A DNA stretch of 64,000 nucleotides from Marinilactibacillus kalidii (GCF_017599325.1 NZ_JAGFVM010000030.1:112036-176035), one strand, 5' to 3'; numbered from the stretch's first letter, positions 7,986-17,367 are shown. The notes: generated by a model not told the origin, from the letters alone. Numbers and translations: made by a program.

Positions 7986-8753
7986 TTAAATCTGCAACTC
8001 CGCTAAAAGAGGATAATGATCTGAAGGAAGCAGGCCTTCTAGCCCAGTTTGAATCACAACGGTAGAAAGAAATGAAACGTTTTGATTCGAAAAAATGTGA
8101 TCGATTTTCTGGTTAAAAGAGACTTCACCATAATTATGAAAAGTATCATAAATCACACCTTCGTCATCACTATAATGCTTGATTTTTTTATCAGCGATTA
8201 GCTGCTCAAGAGCTTCTTCCTCAAGGGTTGCGTTAAAATCACCAAGTAAAATGGATGGATTATTTTCTTCTAATAGGGTTTCTTTGATTATTTCGATACT
8301 CTTTTCTCTAGCTTGCTTTCCGTCATTATCCAAATGTGTATTATAAATGGTCAATTCTTGAGAAGGATTTGCTAGTAGTCTTAAGGTTAGACTCGCGCAA
8401 ATTCTTGGATAAGTGGCATCCCAGCCAATAGATCCTAAAAGATGTGGTGTCTTTGATAATGCAAAGGAACACGACTGAACGATTGAGAGCTTAGAGGATT
8501 TCACTAAAATAGCACATTGTTCAGCTTCAGGTTCTAATGTTCTTGGAAAAGTTTGAAGTAGATAGGCTTCTCCTAATCGTTCTATAAGTTCATTTAACAT
8601 GGCTTGTGTGCCTTCTTGTGTCGCTATAATATCTGGAGCAGCTGTTTGAATAAGCTCCACAATACCGGCTTTTCTATTATGAAAAGACCTAACATCTCGA
8701 CTATCCACACTATCTACCCATAAATTAAATGTCATAACTTTGACGATGGCCAT
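7986..8753 (-). CDS. Endonuclease/exonuclease/phosphatase (EEP) family hydrolase
   Basis: The 255-residue protein shows the EEP signature order: MTFNLWVD (metal Asn), ATQEGTQ (metal Glu), NTHLDNDG, GDFNAT (catalytic Asp/Asn) and SDHYPLLAEL (catalytic His). It has no signal peptide. The family covers phosphodiesterases and phosphatases of nucleic acids, lipids and small molecules. Many Firmicute homologues sit in carbohydrate loci, as here between the ROK kinase and GH35 genes, so a small-molecule phosphoester substrate is more likely than DNA (inference). Confidence 0.8.
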   Translation of the reverse strand: MAIVKVMTFNLWVDSVDSRDVRSFHNRKAGIVELIQTAAPDIIATQEGTQAMLNELIERLGEAYLLQTFPRTLEPEAEQCAILVKSSKLSIVQSCSFALSKTPHLLGSIGWDATYPRICASLTLRLLANPSQELTIYNTHLDNDGKQAREKSIEIIKETLLEENNPSILLGDFNATLEEEALEQLIADKKIKHYSDDEGVIYDTFHNYGEVSFNQKIDHIFSNQNVSFLSTVVIQTGLEGLLPSDHYPLLAELQI

Positions 8754-8855
8754 AAAATCTCCCTTTCATAAAACGCAAAACAAAGTGTAACCGTTATCTT
8801 CAGCCATTCTACCATATATGCTCACAAGTTTTGAGTCTTTCTTTTTAGTAACAAC

Positions 8856-8891
8856 ATAAATAGCCTCAGCTAAGTTAGCGAGGCTATTTAT
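8856..8891 (-). terminator. Hairpin after the GH35 gene
   Basis: A 12-bp stem ATAAATAGCCTC / GAGGCTATTTAT lies 15 bases after the GH35 stop. The following T-run is poor, so termination strength is uncertain. Confidence 0.55.
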
Positions 8892-8905
8892 CAATCTAAC
8901 AGTAT

Positions 8906-10645
8906 TTAATAAGGCGGTTGGTCTGTTAATTCAATCGTATCTTTAACCGTTCCTTCAGTCTCAAAGATAACGATTTCGTTTTTACCTGTTTTTAAAAGAG
9001 GCCCTGGTAAATACAATTTAAATTGAGGACCAACTTCCCAAAATCGTCCTAGATTGAATCCATTGATGAAGACGACACCTTTACCCCATCCAGTCATATC
9101 AATAAATGTATCTTTTGATTCTTCAACAACTAATTCAAATTGACTAAAACTAGGTTCACCTTCAACATAATCATATGAGTAGTCTACTTTATCAATATTA
9201 TCTAGCGGAAGACCGAAGTGCTTCCAACCATTTCGAAAGGCACCGTTAACTAACACACCATCAACGATTCCTTTTTGCTGATGGATCATGTTTTTACCAT
9301 AATTAACGCGACCCATGTTTTCGACTAAGAGACTCAATTCATTTTCATCATCAGTCAACTCAAAAGAAACTTTCTGTCCAAGTTCTCGATCATACTGCGT
9401 CAATTCATGCTGGCGATTAATATAAACTTTCGCTCGATCATTCGCTTTAACTAATTCAAACTCTTCAATCTTACGTTTCTTGCCTAAATCATTTTGATAG
9501 AGCACGTAACCAAAGTTTTGATCTAAATCTTCCATAGATAGAGTAGACATATCAGAAACGACATCAGCCAAATTACTCAGATTATCGAATAAGCTTGTTC
9601 TCGAATGAATTGACAGTTGCCCATAAGCTTTCTTTTCAACTGTTACCGGTATTGTTGGGATATTATAATCAACATGCTTTTCTATTACTGATCTAAAGGC
9701 TTTATACTTCTCAGTTACATCGCCCCACTCCGTGATGGGTGCATCGTAATCATAAGAAGTAATATCAGGTGTCAGTTCATCGTAGTAGTTAGAACCATTT
9801 GTAAAGCCAAAATTAGTACCGCCATGTATCATATAAAAGTTGATATGTCCTACTGAAAGAATCGCATCAATTTCATCAACTTGTTCTTCGTAGGCTGTAT
9901 GTTTATACTCATCATCCCCCCATGCTGTAAACCAGCCGTTCCAGAATTCCATGACCATTAAAGGAGACTCTTTATCATGAAACGCTTTCAATTTACCGAA
10001 ATGTTCTTTGCTTCCAGAACCAAAATTAGCTGTCGGTAAAGCTACCTCTGGGAGGGTACCATTCTCGAGCATATCCATCCATGTTCCATCACTGGTGACT
10101 AACGGCACATCAACACCATATTTTATCATCATATCAGCCAATGCCTTCAAGTACTTTTTATCATTACCATAGCTACCATATTCATTCTCGATTTGCATCA
10201 TGATAATCGGACCTGATTTTGTTATCTGCAAATCATCAATTTCTTTTAATAAATGTTGATAGTAACGATCTACTTTTTCAATGAAGGGTTGATAATAGGT
10301 CCTGAATTTCATATTTCTGTCTTTTAAAAGCCATGCGGGCAAGCCGCCAAATTCCCATTCCGCACAAATATAGGGTGCTGGTCTTACAATGACATATAAC
10401 CCTAATGATTGTGCTGTTTCGATATACTTTTTAATATCATACATATCTTCGAAATTGTACTGACCTTCCTTAGGTTCATGCATATTCCAAGGGACATAAG
10501 TCTCTACCGTATTACAACCCATCGCTTTCAATTTAGATAATCGATCTTCCCAGTACTCGGGTACGATTCTAAAGTAATGTAACGCTCCGGATACTATTTT
10601 AATTGGACTACCATTTAGATAAAATGTTTCTTTGATTTCAAACAA
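8906..10645 (-). CDS. GH35 beta-galactosidase
   Basis: The 579-residue enzyme has the GH35 N-terminal signature SGALHYFRI (19-27), the acid/base Glu155 in IENEYGSYG and the nucleophile Glu233 in VMEFWNGWF. Beta-sandwich domains fill the C-terminal half (GFNLGRFWEVGPQ near the end is typical). There is no signal peptide, so it removes beta-linked galactose from imported oligosaccharides in the cytosol. In pectin-type loci GH35 enzymes trim rhamnogalacturonan side chains, which fits the GH105/Kdu neighbours (inference). It has its own promoter and about 150 bases separate it from the EEP gene. Confidence 0.93.
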   Translation of the reverse strand: MFEIKETFYLNGSPIKIVSGALHYFRIVPEYWEDRLSKLKAMGCNTVETYVPWNMHEPKEGQYNFEDMYDIKKYIETAQSLGLYVIVRPAPYICAEWEFGGLPAWLLKDRNMKFRTYYQPFIEKVDRYYQHLLKEIDDLQITKSGPIIMMQIENEYGSYGNDKKYLKALADMMIKYGVDVPLVTSDGTWMDMLENGTLPEVALPTANFGSGSKEHFGKLKAFHDKESPLMVMEFWNGWFTAWGDDEYKHTAYEEQVDEIDAILSVGHINFYMIHGGTNFGFTNGSNYYDELTPDITSYDYDAPITEWGDVTEKYKAFRSVIEKHVDYNIPTIPVTVEKKAYGQLSIHSRTSLFDNLSNLADVVSDMSTLSMEDLDQNFGYVLYQNDLGKKRKIEEFELVKANDRAKVYINRQHELTQYDRELGQKVSFELTDDENELSLLVENMGRVNYGKNMIHQQKGIVDGVLVNGAFRNGWKHFGLPLDNIDKVDYSYDYVEGEPSFSQFELVVEESKDTFIDMTGWGKGVVFINGFNLGRFWEVGPQFKLYLPGPLLKTGKNEIVIFETEGTVKDTIELTDQPPY

Positions 10646-10998
10646 AATTTGCCACCACCTTGGTTATTTAATAACTTTTAAAAAGAAAGGCCTTACAACC
10701 TATCTTAAATTATGTCATGACTGAGCGAATAAGGCAAACATTATTTAGTAAATTTTCTTTAATTAAGTAAAAAAAACAATGAACTGATTACCTTTTACTG
10801 ATCAAAAAAAGTAATTTCAAATTGATATAACTACCTTTTTATCATTTTTTATTTTAGTATAAATCTTTTAAAAGTAAACTTTCAATCTTTATACGAGATT
10901 CTAACGTTAGTAGTATTTGCATTGTCATTTCAACTATGTTAGTTTGAATAGACTAAGCTTTAATAATTAATCAATTATTTTGTTAGTGAGGTGAACGC
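10646..10998. other. Intergenic region with the GH35 promoter
   Basis: This 353-base AT-rich stretch has no gene. On the minus strand TTGCCT (10732-10737) and CATAAT (10709-10714), 17 bases apart, form a good GH35 promoter. The right part should hold the promoter of the small membrane protein gene. No TTTC-N7-GAAA operator was found here. Confidence 0.6.
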
Positions 10999-11346
10999 TT
11001 GTTTAAAAAGCTTTTTCAATACATACTATGGCAAGGTATTACGCCACCCAAAACCACTGGTACTAAAATTTTTCTCGTGGTATATTGGATTTTTATTTTA
11101 TTTATTAGCTTCTTTCCTTTAGGATTCATTTATCTATTAGACTTTAATATAATCTATAAGTTGCCTTTGATGGCTTATTTAGCAATCAGTCTCTTACTCA
11201 CTGGTGCGGCTCAAGAAATTGCAATGTTAGAAAGCAAGACTTTCTCCGGTAGAGGATGCTTTATGCTGTCGATAAAGTATGCCTTTCCTTTCTACTTATT
11301 GTATGTTTTATATTTCTTGAATCATCAATATAAGTTTAAAGCATAA
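10999..11346 (+). CDS. Small hydrophobic membrane protein, unknown function
   Basis: The 115-residue protein starts with TTG, 4-5 bases after GAGGTGA. It has about three membrane segments (about 24-45, 50-72 and 90-108) and short charged ends, with a basic C-terminus. I do not recognise the family. It is monocistronic, facing a convergent lipoprotein gene. It is probably real because of the ribosome site and consistent hydrophobic pattern. Confidence 0.6.
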   Translation: MFKKLFQYILWQGITPPKTTGTKIFLVVYWIFILFISFFPLGFIYLLDFNIIYKLPLMAYLAISLLLTGAAQEIAMLESKTFSGRGCFMLSIKYAFPFYLLYVLYFLNHQYKFKA

Positions 11347-11380
11347 AGTGCTTTAAAGCTGTTCAAAAAAATTACATTAC

Positions 11381-12019
11381 TTAGTTAAGTACTTCTATGT
11401 GACTAATTGACAAATAAAGATCCTCAGATTCAGACATTGATTTTACAAGTTCTTCTTTAGCTGGATCTACTGGAATCAATAATAAAATCGAAGCATTTTC
11501 AGGTAATGTATTCATATCAAATTCACGGTAATTGATTACTTGATTTTCAACAACTGGTTGACCATCATAAGCCCAACTGAATCTAAAATCCATATCGTTG
11601 ATGACCATACCCGTTCTATTTGTTAAAAGAAACACACCGTATAGCTGTTCTTCTTCCTCATACCAATTTCCAGTGTAACTAACATTTAACAAACCTTCTT
11701 CTCCTATATTCGGATTTGCTGCTAAGAAATCTTCAGCTAGTTTCACTAAAGGATTGCTTTCAGCTGTTGCATTTAATTCTTCATAAGGTTTCGATAGCAC
11801 AAGTTCTCCGGTAACACTCTCGCCTGTTTCTTCATCTTTTTCATTCATTTCTAAATCAGTTACTTCTGAGGGTTCATTTGTATTCGTCTCGGTCGTTTGT
11901 GGATCAGTATCCTCAACAGTTTCTACCTCTGTTTGAGTTTCTCCTTCGTCTTGATTAGTGCATCCAGTTAATATACTCGATATAGCGATAGTTACAATCA
12001 GCCATTTCCAACTTTTCAT
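11381..12019 (-). CDS. Lipoprotein of unknown function with acidic linker
   Basis: The 212-residue protein has a signal peptide with lipobox ILTGC (Cys20). An acidic Thr/Glu-rich linker runs over residues about 22-75, followed by a globular domain (about 80-212) containing LYGVFLLTNRTGMVINDMDF and a C-terminal beta-rich part. This is a typical surface-anchored design: lipid anchor, flexible stalk, folded domain. The domain is not one I can name. Its architecture resembles the lipoprotein encoded at 29102-29722, although sequence similarity between the globular parts is not obvious. Confidence 0.8.
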   Translation of the reverse strand: MKSWKWLIVTIAISSILTGCTNQDEGETQTEVETVEDTDPQTTETNTNEPSEVTDLEMNEKDEETGESVTGELVLSKPYEELNATAESNPLVKLAEDFLAANPNIGEEGLLNVSYTGNWYEEEEQLYGVFLLTNRTGMVINDMDFRFSWAYDGQPVVENQVINYREFDMNTLPENASILLLIPVDPAKEELVKSMSESEDLYLSISHIEVLN

Positions 12020-12196
12020 TTTACACTCTCCCTTTTCTTTTAAAATGCAAGTATTATCTTAATTGCTTATATCATAGATATCATACCGCTTTCTTTCTTC
12101 TTAAGTTCTATAATAAGTCTCAGGTATGATATGTTTATTCGTTTGCTGTGGTAATATCCAACTATAGAGAAGTTTTTAAGAAAAGAGGAAGCTTTA

Positions 12197-12532
12197 ATGG
12201 CTAAATACTTATATGAAACAACTGGAGATTTCAATAAATTTGTTGGTGTAGTACATGATGTAGCACAAAATATCAGCTCAACAACCGTTTACGAAGATGG
12301 TTACCGCTTTGCTGATCAAAGTGCCATGATGGTTTATGAACGTTATAGTATCGTCGGATCAAGTAGGGTAACATTAAGTTTGATGATTACTACATTTGAA
12401 GATTCTATCCACCTGGTTGCCATTCCATCTGGCGGTAGCCAAGCTGTTGTACTTAAAATCAATAATTGGGGCGAAAATGCTTTTTTAAAAGAATTTAAAA
12501 ACGCCTTAGAAACGGCTAAAAAGACTTGGTAA
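12197..12532 (+). CDS. Conserved hypothetical protein (DUF6054-like)
   Basis: The 111-residue soluble protein starts 7-8 bases after GAGGAAG. The segment VYERYSIVGSSRVTLSLMIT followed by IHLVAIPSGGSQAVVLKIN and GENAFLKEF matches my recollection of the DUF6054 family of small Firmicute proteins. No function is known. It is monocistronic and closed by a strong bidirectional terminator. Confidence 0.75.
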   Translation: MAKYLYETTGDFNKFVGVVHDVAQNISSTTVYEDGYRFADQSAMMVYERYSIVGSSRVTLSLMITTFEDSIHLVAIPSGGSQAVVLKINNWGENAFLKEFKNALETAKKTW

Positions 12533-12540
12533 AGATTAAA

Positions 12541-12578
12541 AAAACCTATCACTCAGTAAGTCGAGTGATAGGTTTTTT
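12541..12578. terminator. Bidirectional terminator between DUF6054-like and FGE genes
   Basis: AAAACCTATCACTC / GAGTGATAGGTTTT has A/T runs on both sides and overlaps the FGE stop codon. It serves both convergent genes. Confidence 0.85.
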
Positions 12579-13590
12579 ATGCTATAACGGATTTCCCGCA
12601 TCTGAAACCAGTATTCCCAGAAGAACTATCCGGTGTATTGGATGTTCTTGCCGACACTCTATACCGATTACAATAGGAATCGTGGCAGAGGTATGACCCG
12701 CCACGCGTAACTCTAGGGGCATCTGGTTGACCATTTGTACTAGAATCAAAGCATTCTGATCCCCATTCCCAAACATTGCCAGAAACACTATAGAGACCAT
12801 AGCCATTTGCTGGAAATGCTCTCACTGGAGATGTTCCAAGAAATCCATCTTCTTTAGTATTTGAATATGGAAATTGGCCTTGCCAGATATTGCACATATG
12901 CTTGCCATCGGGCGTGAGGCTGTTTCCCCATGGGTATCTATTTTGAACGAGTCCACCTCTAGCAGCATATTCCCATTCTTTTTCCGTCAAGAGTCGCTTA
13001 TCTGCCCATTGGCAATAAGCATTAGCATCATTCCAAGAGACATGAACTACTGGATGATCTAGTCTTTCTTCTATAGAAGAACCCGCACCTTCAGGATGCG
13101 CCCAATCAGCCCCTTCTACTGCAAGCCACCAAGGCGTTTGTGCCGGTGTACCTTTCACTTCGTTTCTTGTCCCATCAAATAATAGATGAAAAACAAATGA
13201 CCAACCGTATCGTTCTGCTTCTGTACGGTAACCCGTCTGCTCAACAAACTGTTGAAACTCATGATTCGTTACAGGTGCAGGATCAATATAAAAAGCCTCT
13301 ACATCGACAAGCCGAATAGGATCTTCGCTATCTCCGACATTTATATCTTCGTCCTCTGATCCCATTAGAAATTGGCCTTTTTCAATATAGATCATCTTTT
13401 GTAAAGAGACCTTTGCTTTTTTGTAAAAGTTCCCTTCAAAAAGTTCTTTATCTGGTGAACGATTCCCAATTTCTACATCCAAATTTGGACTACAGCAATC
13501 ATGATTACTTATTATATTTGTTTGATCTCCAGTCGTTTCAACTGCGCTGCCTTTTTTGTCTATTGAATTATCTGGTTGGCAACAACTCAT
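12577..13590 (-). CDS. Formylglycine-generating enzyme (sulfatase-modifying factor)
   Basis: The 337-residue protein is a SUMF1/FGE-type enzyme that oxidises the sulfatase active-site cysteine to formylglycine using copper and oxygen. GGSYLCHDSYCNRYR carries Cys302 and Cys307, the redox/copper pair equivalent to human Cys336/Cys341, followed by the conserved NTPDSSSGNTGFRC. Two extra CC pairs (3-4 and 32-33) lie in the N-terminal extension, as in other bacterial FGEs. It is last in the EIIBC-sulfatase-FGE operon, 22 bases after the sulfatase, its obvious client. It has no signal peptide and so acts on the unfolded sulfatase in the cytosol. Confidence 0.93.
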   Translation of the reverse strand: MSCCQPDNSIDKKGSAVETTGDQTNIISNHDCCSPNLDVEIGNRSPDKELFEGNFYKKAKVSLQKMIYIEKGQFLMGSEDEDINVGDSEDPIRLVDVEAFYIDPAPVTNHEFQQFVEQTGYRTEAERYGWSFVFHLLFDGTRNEVKGTPAQTPWWLAVEGADWAHPEGAGSSIEERLDHPVVHVSWNDANAYCQWADKRLLTEKEWEYAARGGLVQNRYPWGNSLTPDGKHMCNIWQGQFPYSNTKEDGFLGTSPVRAFPANGYGLYSVSGNVWEWGSECFDSSTNGQPDAPRVTRGGSYLCHDSYCNRYRVSARTSNTPDSSSGNTGFRCGKSVIA

Positions 13591-13612
13591 CCTATCACTC
13601 CATAAGTTTTAC

Positions 13613-15073
13613 TTACTTCAATCCCAATCGACTATATTCTTCTTCTGGGGCTTCAATATGCTTCATCAATTTCATTAGTTTTTCAACCATCATTGCTTCA
13701 ATTGTTTCATCATTCAATGGGCTATTTTGCTCTGGATCTTCTTTCAAATCAAACAATAAATGACCAAAAGCATATGAATTATGATAATTATCCATTTTAA
13801 TCTTCAACATTGGTACATCGTTACTAAATTTATTACCAGGTACAAGTTCTGCTTCTTTTAACTGTTCTTTAGACATAAAGCCTCTGATCTGTGTAGGCAT
13901 CATTGTATAATTCACTAAAGGTTGGTTATTTTCATTAACAGATGCTCGCATGTAAACATATCTGCCATCATAGACACAAACTTGACCACCGTTTGTTCCA
14001 AATAAAATGGCTTCGTGGTTGATTTTTTCATTATCTAATAATCTTAACAACGATTTACCTTCCATATTCTCAGGAATCTCAAGCCCATAGTAGTCTAGTA
14101 GCGTAGGTGCGATATCGATCGTTTGGGCAATACCAGCACAACGTTCACTTGTTTCTACCCCAGGTACATGCATGTAAAATGGAATGTGAATAATCTCTTC
14201 ATATAATGGTGAGCTATTTTTACCCATCCAATCATGTTCTCCCAGTAAGAAGCCATGATCTGTATTGACGATGACCATTGTGTCTTCCCACATATTCGAT
14301 TCGTCTAGAAAGTCGAGCACTTTCCCTAAATGATGATCACACATTCTCACAAGGGCTTTATATTCTTCTCTAGACTGTTTGATCCCTTCTTGTTGTGCAT
14401 CGCCATCAATTTTTTGATACTTAGGCCAGTAAACAAAATCTTTTTCGTTTGAACTATTTTCTCGATAACGTTCGGGTACATAAAATGGTTCATGCGGATC
14501 AAAACATTCCACTTGTAAAAACCAATCATCTTTATCTTGATGATGGTTCAAGAAGTCAATTCCTGCATTGATTGTTTTCACCGTAGACATTTCTTCTTCA
14601 TTCTGTTGTCTTGTACGATTCGCAAAATGCTGTGTGACAGATAAGCCTTTTTTATTCATGGGATGTTCATTATCATTCGGCAAAGCTTCATTTCTAGAAA
14701 CCCAACGGTCTCCTTCTTGTCCTCTAAAACCTTCCCAACTACTATAGCGGTTATGATAAGTTGCACCACCATCTTCCCAGTAATGTGAGTGGTCAGTGAT
14801 GAGATGCGTATAGATACCTTTTTGATTCAATGTTTCAAATACCGAAAAATCAAAGGGTTCTAGTGGGCCCCATGAACGGTGTACAAAATTATATTTCCCA
14901 GTGTGAAGTTCTCGTCTTGCTGGCATACATGGCATACTACCACCATAAAATTGATCAAACGCAATACAGTGTTCTTGCAATCGTTTAAAATTTGGTACTT
15001 CAATATCAATATCTTTATACGCTGGTAAATAATTTCTAGAAAGCGTGTCAAACATAATCATAACTGTTTTCAT
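13613..15073 (-). CDS. Type I sulfatase (arylsulfatase/sulfohydrolase family)
   Basis: The 486-residue alkaline-phosphatase-superfamily protein has Asp9 in IMFDTLSRNYL and the formylglycine motif CMPAR (Cys49-Arg53, the Cys-x-Pro-Ala-Arg form). TDHGFLLGEHDWMGKN supplies the second metal-binding Asp/His pair. It needs maturation by the adjacent FGE. It begins MKTVMIMFD with no signal sequence, unlike many bacterial sulfatases, so it must hydrolyse a sulfate ester brought into the cell, most plausibly the phosphorylated sugar delivered by the EIIBC encoded just upstream. The particular sulfated sugar cannot be determined; N-acetylhexosamine sulfates are one candidate. Confidence 0.92.
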   Translation of the reverse strand: MKTVMIMFDTLSRNYLPAYKDIDIEVPNFKRLQEHCIAFDQFYGGSMPCMPARRELHTGKYNFVHRSWGPLEPFDFSVFETLNQKGIYTHLITDHSHYWEDGGATYHNRYSSWEGFRGQEGDRWVSRNEALPNDNEHPMNKKGLSVTQHFANRTRQQNEEEMSTVKTINAGIDFLNHHQDKDDWFLQVECFDPHEPFYVPERYRENSSNEKDFVYWPKYQKIDGDAQQEGIKQSREEYKALVRMCDHHLGKVLDFLDESNMWEDTMVIVNTDHGFLLGEHDWMGKNSSPLYEEIIHIPFYMHVPGVETSERCAGIAQTIDIAPTLLDYYGLEIPENMEGKSLLRLLDNEKINHEAILFGTNGGQVCVYDGRYVYMRASVNENNQPLVNYTMMPTQIRGFMSKEQLKEAELVPGNKFSNDVPMLKIKMDNYHNSYAFGHLLFDLKEDPEQNSPLNDETIEAMMVEKLMKLMKHIEAPEEEYSRLGLK

Positions 15074-15091
15074 TATAAATTCCTTTCATCT

Positions 15092-16459
15092 TTATTCGTA
15101 TTTGAAGAACTTACCCGCTACCATTGTTAAAACAAAAGCGGCTACTAAACCTACTGCATAACTGATTAGATACTGTAGATATTTTCCATCAGCAATCAAA
15201 GGGATAGCGGACATCCCTGCTGCACCTAATGCAGACATTTGAACATCAAAGAAACGTACCATAGCGCCACCAAATCCAGCACCTAAACTAGCTGTTATAA
15301 ATCCGAACCCTGATGGAATAACTAATCCAAACATGGTTGGCTCCCCAACGGCTAGGAATGTCGTTGGCAATACGCCTCTGGCTGTTTCTTTAATGATTGG
15401 TCTCTTCGTCAAGAAATATAATCCAAGACCCGCACCAACTAAACCAGCATTGCTCATGATTTGTACAGCATTGATAGGCGTACTTCCTGTCGCATTGATG
15501 ATTTCAATATTTACTGGCAATAATCCATGATGCAATCCAGTTGAAATAATGATCGGTGAAATGGCTGCTAAAACAAATCCGCCGAATACACCTGTATTTT
15601 CAATTAGATAGATAATACCATCTGTCAATCCGTCCGTCAGAATACCCGTAATTGGCATAATGATAAAAAAGAATAGAACCCCAGTCAATAATAGAGATAG
15701 TGTTGGTTTAACAACGACCGTAATGAGATCAGGAATAAATTTCTCCAAAATCCTATCAATTTTTGAGAAAATCCATACACCTAATATAACCCCGAATAAA
15801 CCGCCCTGTCCAGGTGTTAATCCAATTAATGGCAAAGCCGTTGATAAGGTCATTGCCCCAATCAGTCCACCCATGATCATATCAGCTTTAAAAATTCTAG
15901 CAGAAGTGATCCCGATATAAATGGCTAAGAAACCAAAGGCAGCTTGTCCTAGCACGCCCATTATCGTGCTCACTTCCAATAAATTCCACTGACTTAGGAC
16001 GACTTGTACATTGGTTAGCGTTTCTGTTGCTTCAGCACCAATTTCCGCTGCTCTATTTGTCGCTAGACTGATTAATACATTATTTAACCCTTGTAAAATA
16101 CCTGATGCTATAATAGCTGGAATAATTGGTACAAAAATACTTGCTAATATTTTAAGGAAATTCTGTTTTTCCCCATCTCCACCAGTCACTGAACCAGCTT
16201 CATCTGCGCTTTCCATGCCCAATTCCTCATTGATAGCTTCTTGAAGCTTCGTACTTTTACCTGGACCTACGATGATTTGAAAAGTCTCCGCTTCTTTAAT
16301 CCCTAAAACTTCCGGAATCTGTTCGATACGTTCTTTATCGACCTTCGACCGTTCGTTATATTTGATTCTTACTCTCGTCATACAATTGATCACGCTGGAA
16401 AAGTTTTCTTTGCCACCCGATAAATCTATGATATTTTGAGCTGTTTTTTTATAATCCAT
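15092..16459 (-). CDS. PTS EIIBC transporter, glucose/sucrose superfamily (no EIIA)
   Basis: The 455-residue protein has an N-terminal EIIB domain (residues 1-90) with phospho-acceptor Cys26 in INCMTRVRI, then about ten hydrophobic segments of EIIC (from about 105) ending in AAFVLTMVAGKFFKYE. There is no C-terminal EIIA, so a separate EIIA-Glc-type protein must phosphorylate it. The pairing with an RpiR/MurR-type regulator recalls MurP. It is the first gene of the operon with the sulfatase and FGE, which suggests import and phosphorylation of a sulfated sugar (inference). Confidence 0.9.
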   Translation of the reverse strand: MDYKKTAQNIIDLSGGKENFSSVINCMTRVRIKYNERSKVDKERIEQIPEVLGIKEAETFQIIVGPGKSTKLQEAINEELGMESADEAGSVTGGDGEKQNFLKILASIFVPIIPAIIASGILQGLNNVLISLATNRAAEIGAEATETLTNVQVVLSQWNLLEVSTIMGVLGQAAFGFLAIYIGITSARIFKADMIMGGLIGAMTLSTALPLIGLTPGQGGLFGVILGVWIFSKIDRILEKFIPDLITVVVKPTLSLLLTGVLFFFIIMPITGILTDGLTDGIIYLIENTGVFGGFVLAAISPIIISTGLHHGLLPVNIEIINATGSTPINAVQIMSNAGLVGAGLGLYFLTKRPIIKETARGVLPTTFLAVGEPTMFGLVIPSGFGFITASLGAGFGGAMVRFFDVQMSALGAAGMSAIPLIADGKYLQYLISYAVGLVAAFVLTMVAGKFFKYE

Positions 16460-16545
16460 TTTATCTCCTCCTATTATATTTTTTTCCTATCTTGACTTTA
16501 ATTATAGACTACCTTACTATGGATTAAAGCGTTATCAACAACACT

Positions 16546-16557
16546 GGGAATGTTCCC
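16546..16557. promoter_or_regulatory. Palindrome, candidate RpiR operator
   Basis: GGGAATGTTCCC forms a 5-2-5 inverted repeat, extendable with mismatches to ACTGGGAATGTTCCCACT. It lies in the 134-base divergent region between the RpiR gene and the EIIBC operon, about 40 bases upstream of a minus-strand TATAAT at 16500-16505. Confidence 0.5.
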
Positions 16558-16593
16558 ACTTAACTGGTACGATTTTTGTGAAGGAGACACTAC

Positions 16594-17367
16594 ATGTTTA
16601 TAATTAATCTGATAAAAAATAAATCACCTCAGTTTAGTGAAACCGATAAAGAAATTAGCAAGTATATACTTGAACACAGTGAAGAAATCGTGCATCTTAG
16701 TATCACTTCTTTAGCAGAAAAAACGTATACTTCAAAATCATCGGTCCTAAGATTCGTTCAAAAACTTGGATTTTCCGGTTTCACTGAATTTAAATTTATG
16801 ATTCGTAAAAGTAATCATGAAGAAAATCCTGCGAAAACAACAATGGATGATATGATTGTAGTACAGCAGAATTTATTAAAAAAACTTTCAAAGAAAGACT
16901 TTACCCCTTTATATCAATTGATTAATCATAGTCACAATATTTATCTAATCAGCACAGGGGTAAGCCAACGTCTGCAATGTCAGACGATTCAAAGAGATTT
17001 TTTGAAAATAGGTATACCTATGAATATGTTGCCTGCAGGATCAAATAATGATTTAACCAATGCAGTTGTTGAAAAACTGAGAAAAGATGACTTATTGATT
17101 GTTCTCTCTAGTTCTGGAGAAAATAAAGATATTAAAGAGATGCTAACGATTCCGCTTATCAAGCATGTTCCCATTTTTTCGATGACGATTTCAGATCAAA
17201 ATTGGCTTACTGAAAAGTCTAGTTATTCTATTAGTCTTGGTATCGAACAAGGACAAGGGTTAGTGAGCGAATTTACTTCTACTTATATGCATATGACAAT
17301 CGATTTCTTGAGAATCGGTTTTGAACAATATTTGAGAGAGACGATTCTCGAAAGAAACAAACAGTAA
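16594..17367 (+). CDS. RpiR/MurR-family transcriptional regulator
   Basis: The 257-residue protein has an N-terminal RpiR helix-turn-helix (about 1-75; LAEKTYTSKSSVLRFVQKLG) and a C-terminal SIS sugar-phosphate domain (about 105-245; IYLISTGVSQRLQCQ and LIVLSSSGENKDIKEM). Start ATG follows GAAGGAG. SIS domains sense phosphosugars, usually amino sugars or hexose phosphates. Divergent from the EIIBC-sulfatase-FGE operon, it is the probable regulator of that operon, with the phosphorylated PTS product as effector (inference). Confidence 0.9.
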   Translation: MFIINLIKNKSPQFSETDKEISKYILEHSEEIVHLSITSLAEKTYTSKSSVLRFVQKLGFSGFTEFKFMIRKSNHEENPAKTTMDDMIVVQQNLLKKLSKKDFTPLYQLINHSHNIYLISTGVSQRLQCQTIQRDFLKIGIPMNMLPAGSNNDLTNAVVEKLRKDDLLIVLSSSGENKDIKEMLTIPLIKHVPIFSMTISDQNWLTEKSSYSISLGIEQGQGLVSEFTSTYMHMTIDFLRIGFEQYLRETILERNKQ

